A stretch of DNA of 64,000 bases from Nakaseomyces glabratus (Eukaryota; Ascomycota; Saccharomycetes; Saccharomycetales; Saccharomycetaceae). Positions 39,760-49,930 of this stretch are shown here, piece by piece. The stretch's first letter is position 1. Each line of letters begins with the position of its first letter. The stretch covers positions 806,001-870,000 of the forward strand of contig NC_088963.1 in the NCBI RefSeq assembly GCF_010111755.1, written 5' to 3'. The translations under genes and the position numbers were made by a program. The notes beneath the pieces were generated by a model. It did not search any database. It saw nothing but the letters and a program-made list of their open reading frames with translations, and was not told where the DNA came from.

Positions 39760-40167
39760 CTATGCCGACTGTGTGCCCACCGATATGATTTGCGATTCTG
39801 GGACACGTTCATGGTCTAATTTTTGCAGTAAAGATTGTAGTATCTCTGGCGCATGCTTGTTGCTCATATCTATCTCTTCGACGACTTTACCATCTGTACC
39901 GATGGCTTGCAGTGTGCATGGCACAGACACTGTTTTGCTCTCGTTCTTTATCCTAGTGACGTCTATCCGGAGCTGTGGGTTGTAAAACTGTATCGTTGGC
40001 AAATAGTCCTTCCAAAACTTACGCGCACCCATGTGTCCATTGTGGTTCTTGGTCTGAAATGTTAGTGACAACCGCTGGTATTTCCCAGGGCTTAGTATAA
40101 CTTGTGCATCAGTCGTGGTAGAGCTAATCTTATTCAGAAATTTCAACTGTCTCGCTACTTTAGACAT
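39760..40167 (-). CDS. MRP49: MRP49, mitochondrial large-subunit ribosomal protein mL61
   Basis: 135 residues (S. cerevisiae Mrp49, 137). Starts MSKVARQLKFLNKISSTT and carries the thioredoxin-like L51/S25/CI-B8 type pattern (GARKFWKDYLPTIQFYNPQLRIDV). It is a peripheral protein of the mitochondrial 54S subunit. Start ATG at 40167. Order KKQ8-MRP49-TPK3 is as in YKL168C-YKL166C. Confidence 0.92.
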   Translation of the reverse strand: MSKVARQLKFLNKISSTTTDAQVILSPGKYQRLSLTFQTKNHNGHMGARKFWKDYLPTIQFYNPQLRIDVTRIKNESKTVSVPCTLQAIGTDGKVVEEIDMSNKHAPEILQSLLQKLDHERVPESQIISVGTQSA

Positions 40168-40588
40168 AGTCCCGGTTCTGGTGTTTCACAAGCTTTGTGT
40201 TATAAATGGTGGCTTCCTGCGCTGTACCGGTTGTATGTTTGAAGTAGTTGTAAATTCATCGACCTGCTTATTATTGAGTGCCTCGAGTTTTATAGTTTCA
40301 GCATCTCGGTGAAACTTCCTCATAGTGTCGTTATGGGTGATATTGTTCCGTGCAGTATAAAGCTTGCTTCCCCAGATGGATTTGTGTGCAGCTATGAGAG
40401 TTCTAATCGGCGTATAAAAGCCAAACTTATGAAATATAAAAGGGTCTGTAATATATATACTTTATGTCATTACTTATAGGTTGTCTATAAAAGGTCGATT
40501 CTTTGTTTTATTCAGGTAGCAAAATAATGGAGAGGGTGAGGTTGGAGAGGGACAGGGGCATCAGCTTGCGAGTATGTGTGGCAATATT
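40168..40588. other. MRP49 promoter / TPK 3' spacer
   Basis: 421 bp with no gene seen. It includes the upstream region of MRP49 on the minus strand. Confidence 0.45.
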
Positions 40589-42085
40589 TTAAAACTCTCT
40601 GAATAGATCAGCGTAGGGATCCTCTCCTTGTACGCCGTAGTTTATTTCTTCTTCTGGGTACCTGTCAAACTGGGAAGTATCACCTTGTCCCTGTTGGATA
40701 GGAGGTTCATATGGAGTCTCTATGTATCTCGCCAGCAGTTTCTCCCAGACAACTTCGCTAAACCACGGATGGTTCTTAACATCCTCACTGCCGTTTTGTA
40801 AGTTACCAAGACGTTTACTCAAGTCTCTGGTGATTAACTTAGACAGTAAATCTTGCACATCTGGATGGAAGAAAGAAGGGAACTTAAGTTCCGAGTTTAA
40901 AATGTGTTCGTAAGTTTTCATTGTATTTGCATCATAAAATGGTGTATACCCAGCCAACATTTCGTATATCAAAATACCGAAACTCCACCAATCAACAGAT
41001 TTGTTATAAGGCTTAGTGCTTACTACTTCAGGAGCAATATAATCTGGTGTACCACATAGTGTGTATGTAACATCCGGAACATATTTAGCAAATCCGAAAT
41101 CGGTAATCTTTATATGACCATTTTTGTCAAGTAGAATGTTCTCTGGCTTCAAATCTCTGTATATTATCTCTTTACTGTGTAAATATTCCAATGCCAAGCA
41201 TACTTCGGCTGCATAAAATTTCGCTACAGGGTTGGGAAATCTTTGCGATTTCCTAAGTAGGGAGAATAACTCACCACCCTCGATGTAGTCCATAACCATG
41301 AAAACATGTTGTGAGTCCTGGAAAGTACCCCACATACGAATGATGAAGGGATGGGACACTATCGATAACATCCTTCTTTCGTCGTTGGTATGCTCTACTT
41401 GTTTTAATTTTACAACTGTGTGTTTCTTTAGCGCTTTCAAAGCGTAAAATCTACCATTATGATTTGACCGAATTAAATGAACTCTACCAAAGGAACCTGT
41501 TCCTAAAGTCCGTAATATTTGGAAGTCTGATAGGGTGTACTTTCCTGAAGTGTTAGCCCCATATATGAGCGGTTTCTTCACCGTTTCCATTTGGTGTTGT
41601 TGGTGCTGCTCTGTTTGCTGTAGTCGTTGTTGTTGCTGTTGTTCGTGATTTGATTCTGTTTGTTGTTCGTTTGATTGTTCAGTACCTTGTGTATGTCCAC
41701 CATCGGTCCGGTTCGTACCATTGTTATGTTCCTCTTTGTTTCTTGCCTCATAGTCGATATTGTGGCTCCCCTGGTCGTACTGGTCGTCTTCCACCACAAG
41801 TTCTTTACTCATTTGGGACTCTGTAGCTTTATCAATGTGGTTTTCTAACTGCTCATGGTTTTCTTGACCCATAGGTTCGTCACCAGGAGGTCCTGCACTC
41901 TCTTCTTCGAGTTTCCTTCTGTCGTATTCGCTATCCATAATCTCGACTTCTTTAAAATTTTCTCCCAGTATTTGCATCTGCTGTTGTTGTTCCGTTAATT
42001 GCTCACTTTCTTCAGCTTCAGGTACAACTTTGTCAGGGATACTAAGCTTCCTTACTTCATTATTCTTCTTTGGATCCACATACAT
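40589..42085 (-). CDS. Protein kinase A catalytic subunit (TPK1/TPK3) with long Q/E-rich N terminus
   Basis: 498 residues from the ATG at 42085; an upstream in-frame TTG at 42103 is discounted. It is an AGC kinase, the cAMP-dependent protein kinase catalytic subunit held by Bcy1. The kinase core begins near residue 188 ([16 protein letters not shown]), then [28 protein letters not shown], an activation loop [12 protein letters not shown] with the phospho-Thr, and a C-terminal hydrophobic motif FREF. The 185-residue N-terminal extension is very rich in Gln, Glu and Asn and much longer than in S. cerevisiae TPK1/TPK3 (total about 398). TPK1 (YJL164C) and TPK3 (YKL166C) are duplicates of this locus. 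MRP49 on one side favours TPK3 and the MFS gene on the other favours TPK1. Confidence 0.92.
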   Translation of the reverse strand: MYVDPKKNNEVRKLSIPDKVVPEAEESEQLTEQQQQMQILGENFKEVEIMDSEYDRRKLEEESAGPPGDEPMGQENHEQLENHIDKATESQMSKELVVEDDQYDQGSHNIDYEARNKEEHNNGTNRTDGGHTQGTEQSNEQQTESNHEQQQQQRLQQTEQHQQHQMETVKKPLIYGANTSGKYTLSDFQILRTLGTGSFGRVHLIRSNHNGRFYALKALKKHTVVKLKQVEHTNDERRMLSIVSHPFIIRMWGTFQDSQHVFMVMDYIEGGELFSLLRKSQRFPNPVAKFYAAEVCLALEYLHSKEIIYRDLKPENILLDKNGHIKITDFGFAKYVPDVTYTLCGTPDYIAPEVVSTKPYNKSVDWWSFGILIYEMLAGYTPFYDANTMKTYEHILNSELKFPSFFHPDVQDLLSKLITRDLSKRLGNLQNGSEDVKNHPWFSEVVWEKLLARYIETPYEPPIQQGQGDTSQFDRYPEEEINYGVQGEDPYADLFREF

Positions 42086-42754
42086 TGGTATAACCAAAAG
42101 CAATTGAGAGGAATGTCAATATCGATGATTGTTTTCCAACAATGGTTAATGTGTGGGAGAATGTGTTAAGTCTTTGAAGAGCAACGGGATGTAAAATTTC
42201 TCACAGCCAATGTGACAAAGCAGAGAAATTTTTAGCAAAGAATAACTAGCTTATAGCAATTCTATGGCACGCAAGGGATGATAAAGACTGCTCAAAATCA
42301 ATAAGCTATTGGTGTAATAAATAATGTTTGTTCAATAGAGTTCTCGCAAACAAAAAAGGAGAGATTTCGAACAATTCTCTGGGCAAAAACGTATTATCCT
42401 ATTATCAGTCAGAGTTAGCTCACTTTCAGCTAAAGAAAACTGAGACTAAATTTGCAGTTATTGTCTATTCACAATTTATCTGCTACCAATCTTTATAGTT
42501 TAATAACCTTTCCGAGCTAAGTCTTGGTATTCCAATTGCTGTAAGAATGCTTTAATCTCAGTAGACTTTCCGGTTTTTCTACTGAAAAGTTTTTTTTTGT
42601 TCGAAAATTGGTTCTACGCAGCTTTTGAAAAAATTAAAGCTGGGGACCATTTTACAACTCGATGACAATGGGCAAATGCATGAGTAATGGAGAGAATGAA
42701 AGACAATGGGGTGCCGGGAAGTGTAAAGTTGAATATATAATTTTATATAATTTG
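42086..42754. other. TPK promoter / MFS gene 3' spacer
   Basis: 669 bp without a gene, probably a long TPK promoter reading leftwards. No confident site was seen. Confidence 0.45.
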
Positions 42755-44446
42755 TTAGTGAGTTTTTATCATGAGCGACAGCACGACAGATATGATGGAG
42801 GCTATCATAGGTATCCATAAGAAAACTTCTGGAGAGCCTGCCACAGTTGCTCCGTAAATCTTTAATAGCAATGGTGGGAACACCAACATGGTTAATGATC
42901 TTACCAGAGCCATGCCTCCGAAGCACTGGCCAGTTCTGTCCTTGGGACAGTATTTTATCACTGTAGATTGAATAGTTGGAGACAGGAAGGCACTGAAGGC
43001 TTGAAATAGTGCAAATCCTATCACGGAACTTTCACTCTCAGTCTTGAAGATTATGGCGGATATGCCAAATACAATGGCTACCATGGATATTCTGATACAA
43101 ATCATATCAATGTTGTCCACTTTGTCTGTACATGCAGTATATATTTTCTTTAGCCAAGCGACGATGTATGGCGAAAGTAGCAATAGAACAACTGCCTTGC
43201 TGATTCCAGAGAAAGAAACAAAGTAGCCTATTTCGACAGTTTGCCAGTTGTATTTATATGTGGTTAGCAGAATGAGTGGAGGCATACAGGCAGTGGTAGA
43301 GCATACATATGCGATGTCTATCACAAGTAATAGAATTACCGTGTGTCTTCCCCTAAGTGATCCATTAGAATCTCTTGGTATCCATAGGGTTTTGAGTGGA
43401 GAGAGCAAATGAAGTGCCTGGTTAGTGTAATAGTGACCGTAAAGGTAAATCTTGCCAGCTAATCCAGGCCTCTCCGCACTTTCAATGTCTGCCATGAGTC
43501 TCTCAAAATGCTTATCCATCCGTCTTCCAAACGCTTCTTGAGAGTCCCTTAAAGAATCCTCATGGCGAGTCTCCTTAATAAAAAATAAGCACAACAAAAT
43601 AAATAATGAGCTGCAGCTTATGGCAAAGTAGATTGGTGCAAAATTATTGCCATGGAATAGTGTAACAATATTAGAAGCTAAGAGAAAACCAACACCCATG
43701 GTTGCAAACAAGGCACTTGTAACTTTACCAAAACTCACTGAACGATTCTCTGGCTCCACAATATCCGATAAATAGCTGTTGGCATTTGCAATTATGGCGT
43801 ACATACCTCCACTAAAGGAATTCAAGGAACCTGCCAATATAATGAACCATTTGTAGTATGTAGTTGACGGCCATAGAGCATATACGTGTGCAGCGTTGCC
43901 TAGAAGCCGAATTAAGCCAATATATATAAACACATGCACTCTTCCAAATCGGTCTGATAGCTCACCCATTTTGCCTGCCATGAAGGTGGAGATCACCCCA
44001 GAAATTATTATAGTCATAGATGAAATCTCGGATAAAATGGTTTGAACTTTAATAGGATCGCATATAGTTTCTTCTCCCTTAATCTGGCCATTGGATATGC
44101 TCTCGCAAACTTTATCCTTGGTAATAATGATTATCGGAGTCATATACAATGTCTCAGCCAAGGCTATTAACATAATCAATAAGCATATTAAGAAAGTACT
44201 GGGCTTCTGGTACCATGGCAAATGAATGTGACGTGCCTGATTCTCCTGTATTCGCTTTAATTCGGCGCTCACTGGCATGGGGTGTGACTCATCAAAAAAT
44301 GACTCTAATAAAGCAGCTTCCACCGTCCCCTCTCTGTTGGTATAATGAGACTCATCGATTTCTTCATCAGAATGCGAGGCACCTAATTGCATTGCTTTGT
44401 TAGCCTGATTATTTCCAAGCAGCGGTGATATCTCTTCTGAACTCAT
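42755..44446 (-). CDS. YJL163C-like major facilitator superfamily transporter
   Basis: 563 residues (S. cerevisiae YJL163C about 555), an MFS protein of unknown substrate. After a hydrophilic N terminus with EEISPLLGN, the membrane domain begins near residue 85 (TFLICLLIMLIALAETLYMTP). An MFS loop-2/3 signature follows (GKMGELSDRFGRVHVFIYIG), then about 12 hydrophobic segments with a charged central loop (HEDSLRDSQEAFGRRMDKHFE). Family members look like proton-coupled folate/tetracycline-type transporters, but the substrate cannot be read from sequence. Position next to TPK matches YJL164C-YJL163C. Confidence 0.85.
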   Translation of the reverse strand: MSSEEISPLLGNNQANKAMQLGASHSDEEIDESHYTNREGTVEAALLESFFDESHPMPVSAELKRIQENQARHIHLPWYQKPSTFLICLLIMLIALAETLYMTPIIIITKDKVCESISNGQIKGEETICDPIKVQTILSEISSMTIIISGVISTFMAGKMGELSDRFGRVHVFIYIGLIRLLGNAAHVYALWPSTTYYKWFIILAGSLNSFSGGMYAIIANANSYLSDIVEPENRSVSFGKVTSALFATMGVGFLLASNIVTLFHGNNFAPIYFAISCSSLFILLCLFFIKETRHEDSLRDSQEAFGRRMDKHFERLMADIESAERPGLAGKIYLYGHYYTNQALHLLSPLKTLWIPRDSNGSLRGRHTVILLLVIDIAYVCSTTACMPPLILLTTYKYNWQTVEIGYFVSFSGISKAVVLLLLSPYIVAWLKKIYTACTDKVDNIDMICIRISMVAIVFGISAIIFKTESESSVIGFALFQAFSAFLSPTIQSTVIKYCPKDRTGQCFGGMALVRSLTMLVFPPLLLKIYGATVAGSPEVFLWIPMIASIISVVLSLMIKTH

Positions 44447-45236
44447 CCCGTAAAGTATGTGGATTTGACTGCCAATTCCGTTAATATATATACCTCCTTA
44501 GGTGCAGTAATTTCGTGATGTTTGGATTAGATAGTTATTAATCGCCTGGTGGCAATCAAAAAAAATCACAAATATTAGCAGGACCCAATATTTATATCAG
44601 TCCCCTTGCTAAGATAAGTTAATCTTGCTATAATATTTACCTTTTCTACGTTGCTTAAATCCATGAAAACATCCTACTTCACCAATAATGAAAAATATCT
44701 GACAAATTACAAATAAAAGACATGAAAAGAGGCAAACATTCTACTTAATATCTAAATGGATAATTAAGCAAAAACATTACAAAACAATGGGAAATTAATT
44801 AAATTGCCTTTCACAAGACACCGTTAGCTGTGGTTCCACGGAATGATATTTACAAAATTTAACAATTAAAGCAACTCCGCATTTACCCAACTTCGTTACC
44901 TAACTTTGTAACGGAAAAGGAATGATGCTTCACAGTTACCACAGATGAAGTGTAGTATATTGAAGATAAATGGGTATTTTATATAATCTTAAGAAAAGAT
45001 GGTGCTTGCTAATAAGCTTTGCGGATATATTTCATGCGTGTAAGACAAAATCGTTTGTTTTCTTAAAGATTGAAGAAGTCTGTATGTTTTACTGCGAGCA
45101 TAGATGTCTATTTGTTTCTGAAATTTAGACGTTGTATATACATAAGGTATGGTAAATGCTTTAGTGGAGTTAATGTTTATTTTATATGCACAAGTCATTT
45201 TCTATAATGGCTTTATAAATATGTATGTATAATGCA
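44447..45236. other. MFS gene promoter / MCD4 3' spacer
   Basis: 790 bp, AT-rich, with a TATA-like run at 44484-44491 about 40 bp before the MFS start. No gene was supported; a small minus-strand frame at 44989-45198 has no recognisable content. Confidence 0.45.
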
Positions 45237-48002
45237 TTAGTTCGTTTTCTTTTGAGATGAAGTAGCTCTTGTGACATTCTTCAATAGCTGATGTCCTACA
45301 ATTTCCAGAATCAGCATGAACAGAGAAGACAGAATGGCTAGACAGTAGTTTGAGATAGTAACACCAATATCAAGCCATGACCCTTCAGTCTTTAACAGGT
45401 AGAAGAAGTTCAATGACAGTATATCACTCGTAGAAATAATTAATGAAGAGATGGTATAATCTTTGATATCCAGTTGAATATTCATAATGCCAAGACCGCA
45501 TGACAGTAAGACATAAGGGATAATAAGTTTCAACATTAATAGAGCACCCATAGGGAATGGATCAAACACAGGTAGTAATCTGTACACTGAATCCAAAGAA
45601 AAGGATGAAATTGACGCCACATTACCAGTTCCAAAAAAGGCTATCTGTTGTAAAAAGAAGCCAATGATTGCAACTCTCAGTAACTGAATACCATTACTAT
45701 CTGACTTTTGTTCATCCTTTAAAACCTTGATATTTTTCTCAATTTGTAGCCATTGAACAATGTAAGCAGTGAAGATGAAATAAAACAATGCTTCAAAAGA
45801 TATGGATAAGATAATGAATGATGGGGCAAATGTTAGATAGATGGTTAGTAATCTTACTTGATAATTGTTGTTTGGCTTCAAGTAATGCAAGAAAGGCATT
45901 ATTGTTAAGGAAATAACTAGGATAGCCCAACCACCAACCTGAGCAAACGCTGGCAAACCTTCTCTCTTCTGTAATGATATAACTGACTTGGAAGTGAAGT
46001 GTAACATACCACTCACTAAGAATATTTGGATAGACAGAAGATGCTGGGTGTATTTGGAAATATCTTGAGACAACCGCATGACAGCATAAGCTGAACTTAA
46101 TACAATTAAGATACCTGCAACCTGGATTTGTTGCAAGTTTTCGATCTTTACCGCATCCAGTAGAGTGAAACTAGAAAGACCAACACTTGTTAGTATCCAT
46201 AATAAATTGGTAAACAAGTCTGTGACACCACAAACTAATGGATAGAAGGCAAAACTAACTAAAATTAGGGATAAGATCCAACGGTGGAAAAACCCATAGA
46301 CGATACCTTCATAAATAGAAATGATTGTTAATCCAATTATAACAGACTCAGCTTTTGAGATGCCTTTAAAAAATTCATTGACACCATCACGTATAATAGC
46401 TGTGTTTGAGAATATCTTGCTCCAGAAAAATAGAGGGAATATCAAATACAAGTAGAAGTTTAAAGGTGATTTTTGATAGAAAAGAATATAGTTTAGGATT
46501 AATCCTAGCGATGTGAAAATAGAAATGTTGAGAATTGATGGGTGAGTAGTTTGGCTATTGTTTAAGATAAACAATTTCAAGAAAATCATAAATGAATAAC
46601 AAATCCAACCTAAGAAACCGAAAGTTACAATAGTTCTAATGAATCTCCAATTGTATGTAGTCAGATAATGTAAACCTTCTAGGGTCACTTTCATAAGTTC
46701 TTCCGTTAACCTGATGGCCTCTGGTTCTAGTGATTCTTCTCCGTTTTCAATCTTTTTGATAAGCTCTTTAATCTCTTTCAAATATTCTGTGGGGGACTTT
46801 TCGGCAAATTTTGGATATATTTTGTAAACAAATTGAGAGTTTATAACTTCATTTTCTTTTACACGGTATTGTTCGAGGATGCTTTCCGCGTTATTCAAAA
46901 GTGCTTCTAGTTTCTGGCCTTCTGAACCTTCGATGTACGCTAGAGGAAGTTCACCAACGGAATTAGCTGGGTAATTTGTACCAATCAGGTACGACATTAA
47001 AGCGGCAATATCAGCTTGTTTAACATCGTTTCTCTTGATATTAGCAAGGTTCCAATTTTCGGTGTATTCATCGAATTCTGGTGTATCTAAACGTACAGGT
47101 CTATTTAGACCTGCACCCCAGGCCACTAACGGTGTCCGTGTATTGTTTGGATGTCCATCACCATGGGAGCCAAAAGCACTCATACCATGGTCTGCTGTGA
47201 AAATGAAAGCTGTGTCGTTGTCACCAAAAAACTCTTCTACTTGTTTGACCAATTTTTCAACTTGTTTGTCAATATAGATCACATTATCATAATATTCAGC
47301 AGAGTAAGGTCTGTAAGAGTGACCTGCTGTGTCACAACCTAGTAGATGCAGGAAAAAGGCGTTACCGTCTTGTCTAATTTGCTTATCCAATTCTTTATCA
47401 GTGGAGGAATTTTTGAACAATTGATCTAGATGTCTGAAGACGTAGGCGTCAAGCTCAATTGAAGATTGAGTGAAATCCTCGTATTCGTGTCCGTACATCC
47501 AGGCATCGACTTTGTTTGGGTCTGATGCACCATCTTTAAACATTGGTAGTATATCTGGAGAACCAAAGGAGTATGTGTGAGCTGTTTGATTAAAGAAACT
47601 GTCAAAGTCCACAGGGTTTTCTTTCCAACCTTTTGTAACTGCACTAACATCCTCATAGAAACCTGCAATCATGGCCACATGTCCAGGTCTGGATTCTGTT
47701 GGCATTCTCGTATGAGAGATACCATAAGTGGCATTATTTTGAACCAATGATCTGATGAAAGGAGCTAAATAATCTGCCTTCTTGGTCACAGGATGGGTAA
47801 TCTTATCAAATGTTGTATCAGCTCTTAAACCATCGCCTACAATCAGAAACAGTCTCTTTGCTGGAGGATTATTGGTACTTATCTTCTGTTCCATACCGTG
47901 GACCAATGGTGATATGAAATATATATCAAAAATGGACCACAGATATAGCAGATGGAATAGTACACCCACCACTATAAGTGTGAATCTAGTATTATTCTTC
48001 AT
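45237..48002 (-). CDS. MCD4: MCD4, GPI ethanolamine-phosphate transferase 1
   Basis: 921 residues from the ATG at 48002, preferred over a TTG 18 codons upstream (S. cerevisiae 919). Mcd4 adds ethanolamine phosphate to the first mannose of the GPI anchor in the ER. It has one N-terminal membrane segment (TLIVVGVLFHLLYLWSIFDI), then an alkaline-phosphatase-like lumenal domain. Metal-ligand motifs are VGDGLRADTTF, MPTESRPGH (catalytic Thr), LLGCDTAGHSY and TADHGMSAFGSHGDGHP. About a dozen membrane segments form the C-terminal half, ending with a KKTN tail of the dilysine ER-retrieval kind. It supplies the GPI pathway that the TOH1 product in this window would need. Confidence 0.95.
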   Translation of the reverse strand: MKNNTRFTLIVVGVLFHLLYLWSIFDIYFISPLVHGMEQKISTNNPPAKRLFLIVGDGLRADTTFDKITHPVTKKADYLAPFIRSLVQNNATYGISHTRMPTESRPGHVAMIAGFYEDVSAVTKGWKENPVDFDSFFNQTAHTYSFGSPDILPMFKDGASDPNKVDAWMYGHEYEDFTQSSIELDAYVFRHLDQLFKNSSTDKELDKQIRQDGNAFFLHLLGCDTAGHSYRPYSAEYYDNVIYIDKQVEKLVKQVEEFFGDNDTAFIFTADHGMSAFGSHGDGHPNNTRTPLVAWGAGLNRPVRLDTPEFDEYTENWNLANIKRNDVKQADIAALMSYLIGTNYPANSVGELPLAYIEGSEGQKLEALLNNAESILEQYRVKENEVINSQFVYKIYPKFAEKSPTEYLKEIKELIKKIENGEESLEPEAIRLTEELMKVTLEGLHYLTTYNWRFIRTIVTFGFLGWICYSFMIFLKLFILNNSQTTHPSILNISIFTSLGLILNYILFYQKSPLNFYLYLIFPLFFWSKIFSNTAIIRDGVNEFFKGISKAESVIIGLTIISIYEGIVYGFFHRWILSLILVSFAFYPLVCGVTDLFTNLLWILTSVGLSSFTLLDAVKIENLQQIQVAGILIVLSSAYAVMRLSQDISKYTQHLLSIQIFLVSGMLHFTSKSVISLQKREGLPAFAQVGGWAILVISLTIMPFLHYLKPNNNYQVRLLTIYLTFAPSFIILSISFEALFYFIFTAYIVQWLQIEKNIKVLKDEQKSDSNGIQLLRVAIIGFFLQQIAFFGTGNVASISSFSLDSVYRLLPVFDPFPMGALLMLKLIIPYVLLSCGLGIMNIQLDIKDYTISSLIISTSDILSLNFFYLLKTEGSWLDIGVTISNYCLAILSSLFMLILEIVGHQLLKNVTRATSSQKKTN

Positions 48003-49447
48003 AAAGGGCGGTTGTATGTATTTCAAATAGCGCCGGTTCTGGTTATTAATATCCAATTGAACTCGATATTCAAGTTTGTAATGTAATTGTTGTGCTTGTT
48101 GTTGTGTCGGCTAAACTATACTTTCGTGTCCGTATTCGAATGGAGTTTACAAGTTATGTTGTTTTTATTCAAGTTGGTTTTTTTTTTATATATATATCAG
48201 TTCCTATGGGGTAATTCAATTGTTGAAAATAAAAAAAACGATGAAAATTGTTGATCAAACTGTTTACAATTATCAATAGTATCTCTTACATCATCTAGCA
48301 AGGATAGCTAAATGTGTAAACGATAACCGACGTGCAATGTTTCTGGTGTTTTCATTTGGGCACCCGATGGGTGTTGGTACATTGCAAAATCATAGAACAG
48401 AAAGAAAAAAAAGACAATATACAAGTTGATATCTCGTTCTTTGTACAAGGATTTCAGTGTATCTTAAGGTACGCGAAACTTTGCCAGAGTTCTTTGGAAA
48501 AAATTATGATTATTTCAAAAAAAAAAATCCGACTATGGCGTCGTACAGAAAAATGAAAATGAAGTGGAGGAAGATTCACAAAATGAAAAAAAAAAAAGGT
48601 AAGTCAATCGTGCGAATATATATCACATGATGTGTAATCAAATTAATGCCGAGTTGTATAATATTCGAATAAAAGATGTTAGTAATGGATATGTCAATTA
48701 ACTCTAAGTAAAATCAATAATAGAGCATACATCAAAGTTATAAAAAAAATTATTTGTTGGGTTCACTGGGAAAGAAGAAGAGGAGGGGAAGTGAAAGAAA
48801 AATAAAAGACAAAGATAAAATTGTGCCCGGTATTTATAGGATTGGTGGGAATGGGAGAAATGGTGAGGGTGGCAAAAGAAATCGAGGGGAACACCATGAA
48901 AACTTCCTCCCCTTTTATCTGTTGTTTCACCTCACTCACATTGATACTCAGCGGCTATTTCTAAAGATTGGGGATAATGAGGGGATAAAAAAATTGTCCT
49001 TGGACAAGTGCGTGCAGATTGGTACTAACATTTCTAGGGAAAGTATTTATTTTGTTTTGAAACGCCGAACTATGACAAATAGAATGTATATCTTATTTAA
49101 AATTGGGGTAAACGAAATAAAAAAAAGAAGAAGAAGACAACAAGATCTGTGAATTATTGTTAGAAACTCCCGTATATATCACTTAAGCAAGAGATAAAAA
49201 CCATTAGGAAGGCGCTAATTAATTAGTAATTAGCAGATATCAAAACTAAAAAATGTCCTTAGAACGGAGATCTAGCGGAGATTGTAAAACAAAAACCATT
49301 TGGCGGCTCGCACCAGAGAAGAAGGATATTTCGATTTTTAATTAATTAGCCGCTTACCAGTTGGTATCATGAACAACGAGCTACGGACGGAGCTGCACGA
49401 AAAAAAATTAATTGTTGTTAACAACTTAATTTGAAATTGGCTGATCA

Positions 49448-49519
49448 CTCCGATACGGGGAGTCGAACCCCGGTCTCCACGGTGAAAGCGTGATGTGATA
49501 GCCGTTACACTATATCGGA
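49448..49519 (-). tRNA. tRNA-Glu (anticodon UUC)
   Basis: 72 nt, read on the minus strand. It starts TCCGATATAGTGTAACGG and ends CCCCGTATCGGAG without encoded CCA. The acceptor arm pairs TCCGATA with TATCGGA. The anticodon loop CTTTCAC gives UUC. Internal A box (TAGTGTAACGGC) and B box (GGTTCGACTCC) are intact. No intron. The sequence closely resembles yeast tRNA-Glu(UUC). Confidence 0.96.
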
Positions 49520-49711
49520 TAAGTAACAACTTGAAGTAGGAGAGCAAAATTGCCCTCTACACCTAGTTGTATAACACACTGTACGACACAGAGACCGGAA
49601 ACCGAGTATTCTTTTCGTCGTTTTTGTTACATTGTCTGATACTATCTGGTAACAGTGTCGATGATTAAATCTCAAGTTACTAGTAGTAGGAAAAAGCAAA
49701 CAAAAATGGCA

Positions 49712-49722
49712 AGACTCGAACC
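49712..49722 (-). promoter_or_regulatory. Isolated Pol III B-box match, possible tRNA relic or TFIIIC site
   Basis: GGTTCGAGTCT on the minus strand matches the B-box consensus GGTTCGANTCC at 10 of 11 positions, followed by a T5 run at 49702-49706. The surrounding bases do not fold into T and acceptor arms, so it is not an intact tRNA. It lies 190 bp upstream of the tRNA-Glu gene on the same strand. Confidence 0.35.
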
Positions 49723-49799
49723 GAGGACGGAAACGAAGACGATACAGGCATGTCAGTCACATGGTTTGTCACTAAATATTGTACACCAATTGCTTCTCT

Positions 49800-49812
49800 C
49801 CCCCCCCCCCCA
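49800..49812. repeat. C13 homopolymer tract
   Basis: Thirteen consecutive C bases. It is one of several G/C homopolymer tracts in the spacers between 49.8 and 58.2 kb. Confidence 0.9.
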
Positions 49813-49916
49813 AGAAAAATAGTGCAGATCCCATTAGACGTTACCTCTCCTTGCGGGTTGTGGGTTGTGGGGAACTTACACAGAGTAGGAAAATTGATGA
49901 AGCCAGATCATTAGGC

Positions 49917-49930
49917 TTCCTAATTAGGAA
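49917..49930. promoter_or_regulatory. Mcm1/ECB-type palindrome
   Basis: TTCCTAATTAGGAA is a perfect palindrome matching the optimal Mcm1 site (CCTAATTAGG core with TT/AA flanks). It lies nearly 2 kb from both MCD4 and PIR starts. PIR-family genes are M/G1-regulated in S. cerevisiae. The target gene is uncertain. Confidence 0.5.

Noticed and set aside
48620..48700. ATCACATG followed by AT-rich DNA, considered as a centromere CDEI-CDEII
   Set aside because: No 80-bp nearly pure AT block and no CDEIII-like CCGAA element at the right distance. The same holds for the GTCACATG near 49757.
49690..49790. Second tRNA gene beside tRNA-Glu
   Set aside because: Only a B-box-like sequence is present. 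The T stem and acceptor stem do not pair and no A box fits. Kept only as an orphan B-box.
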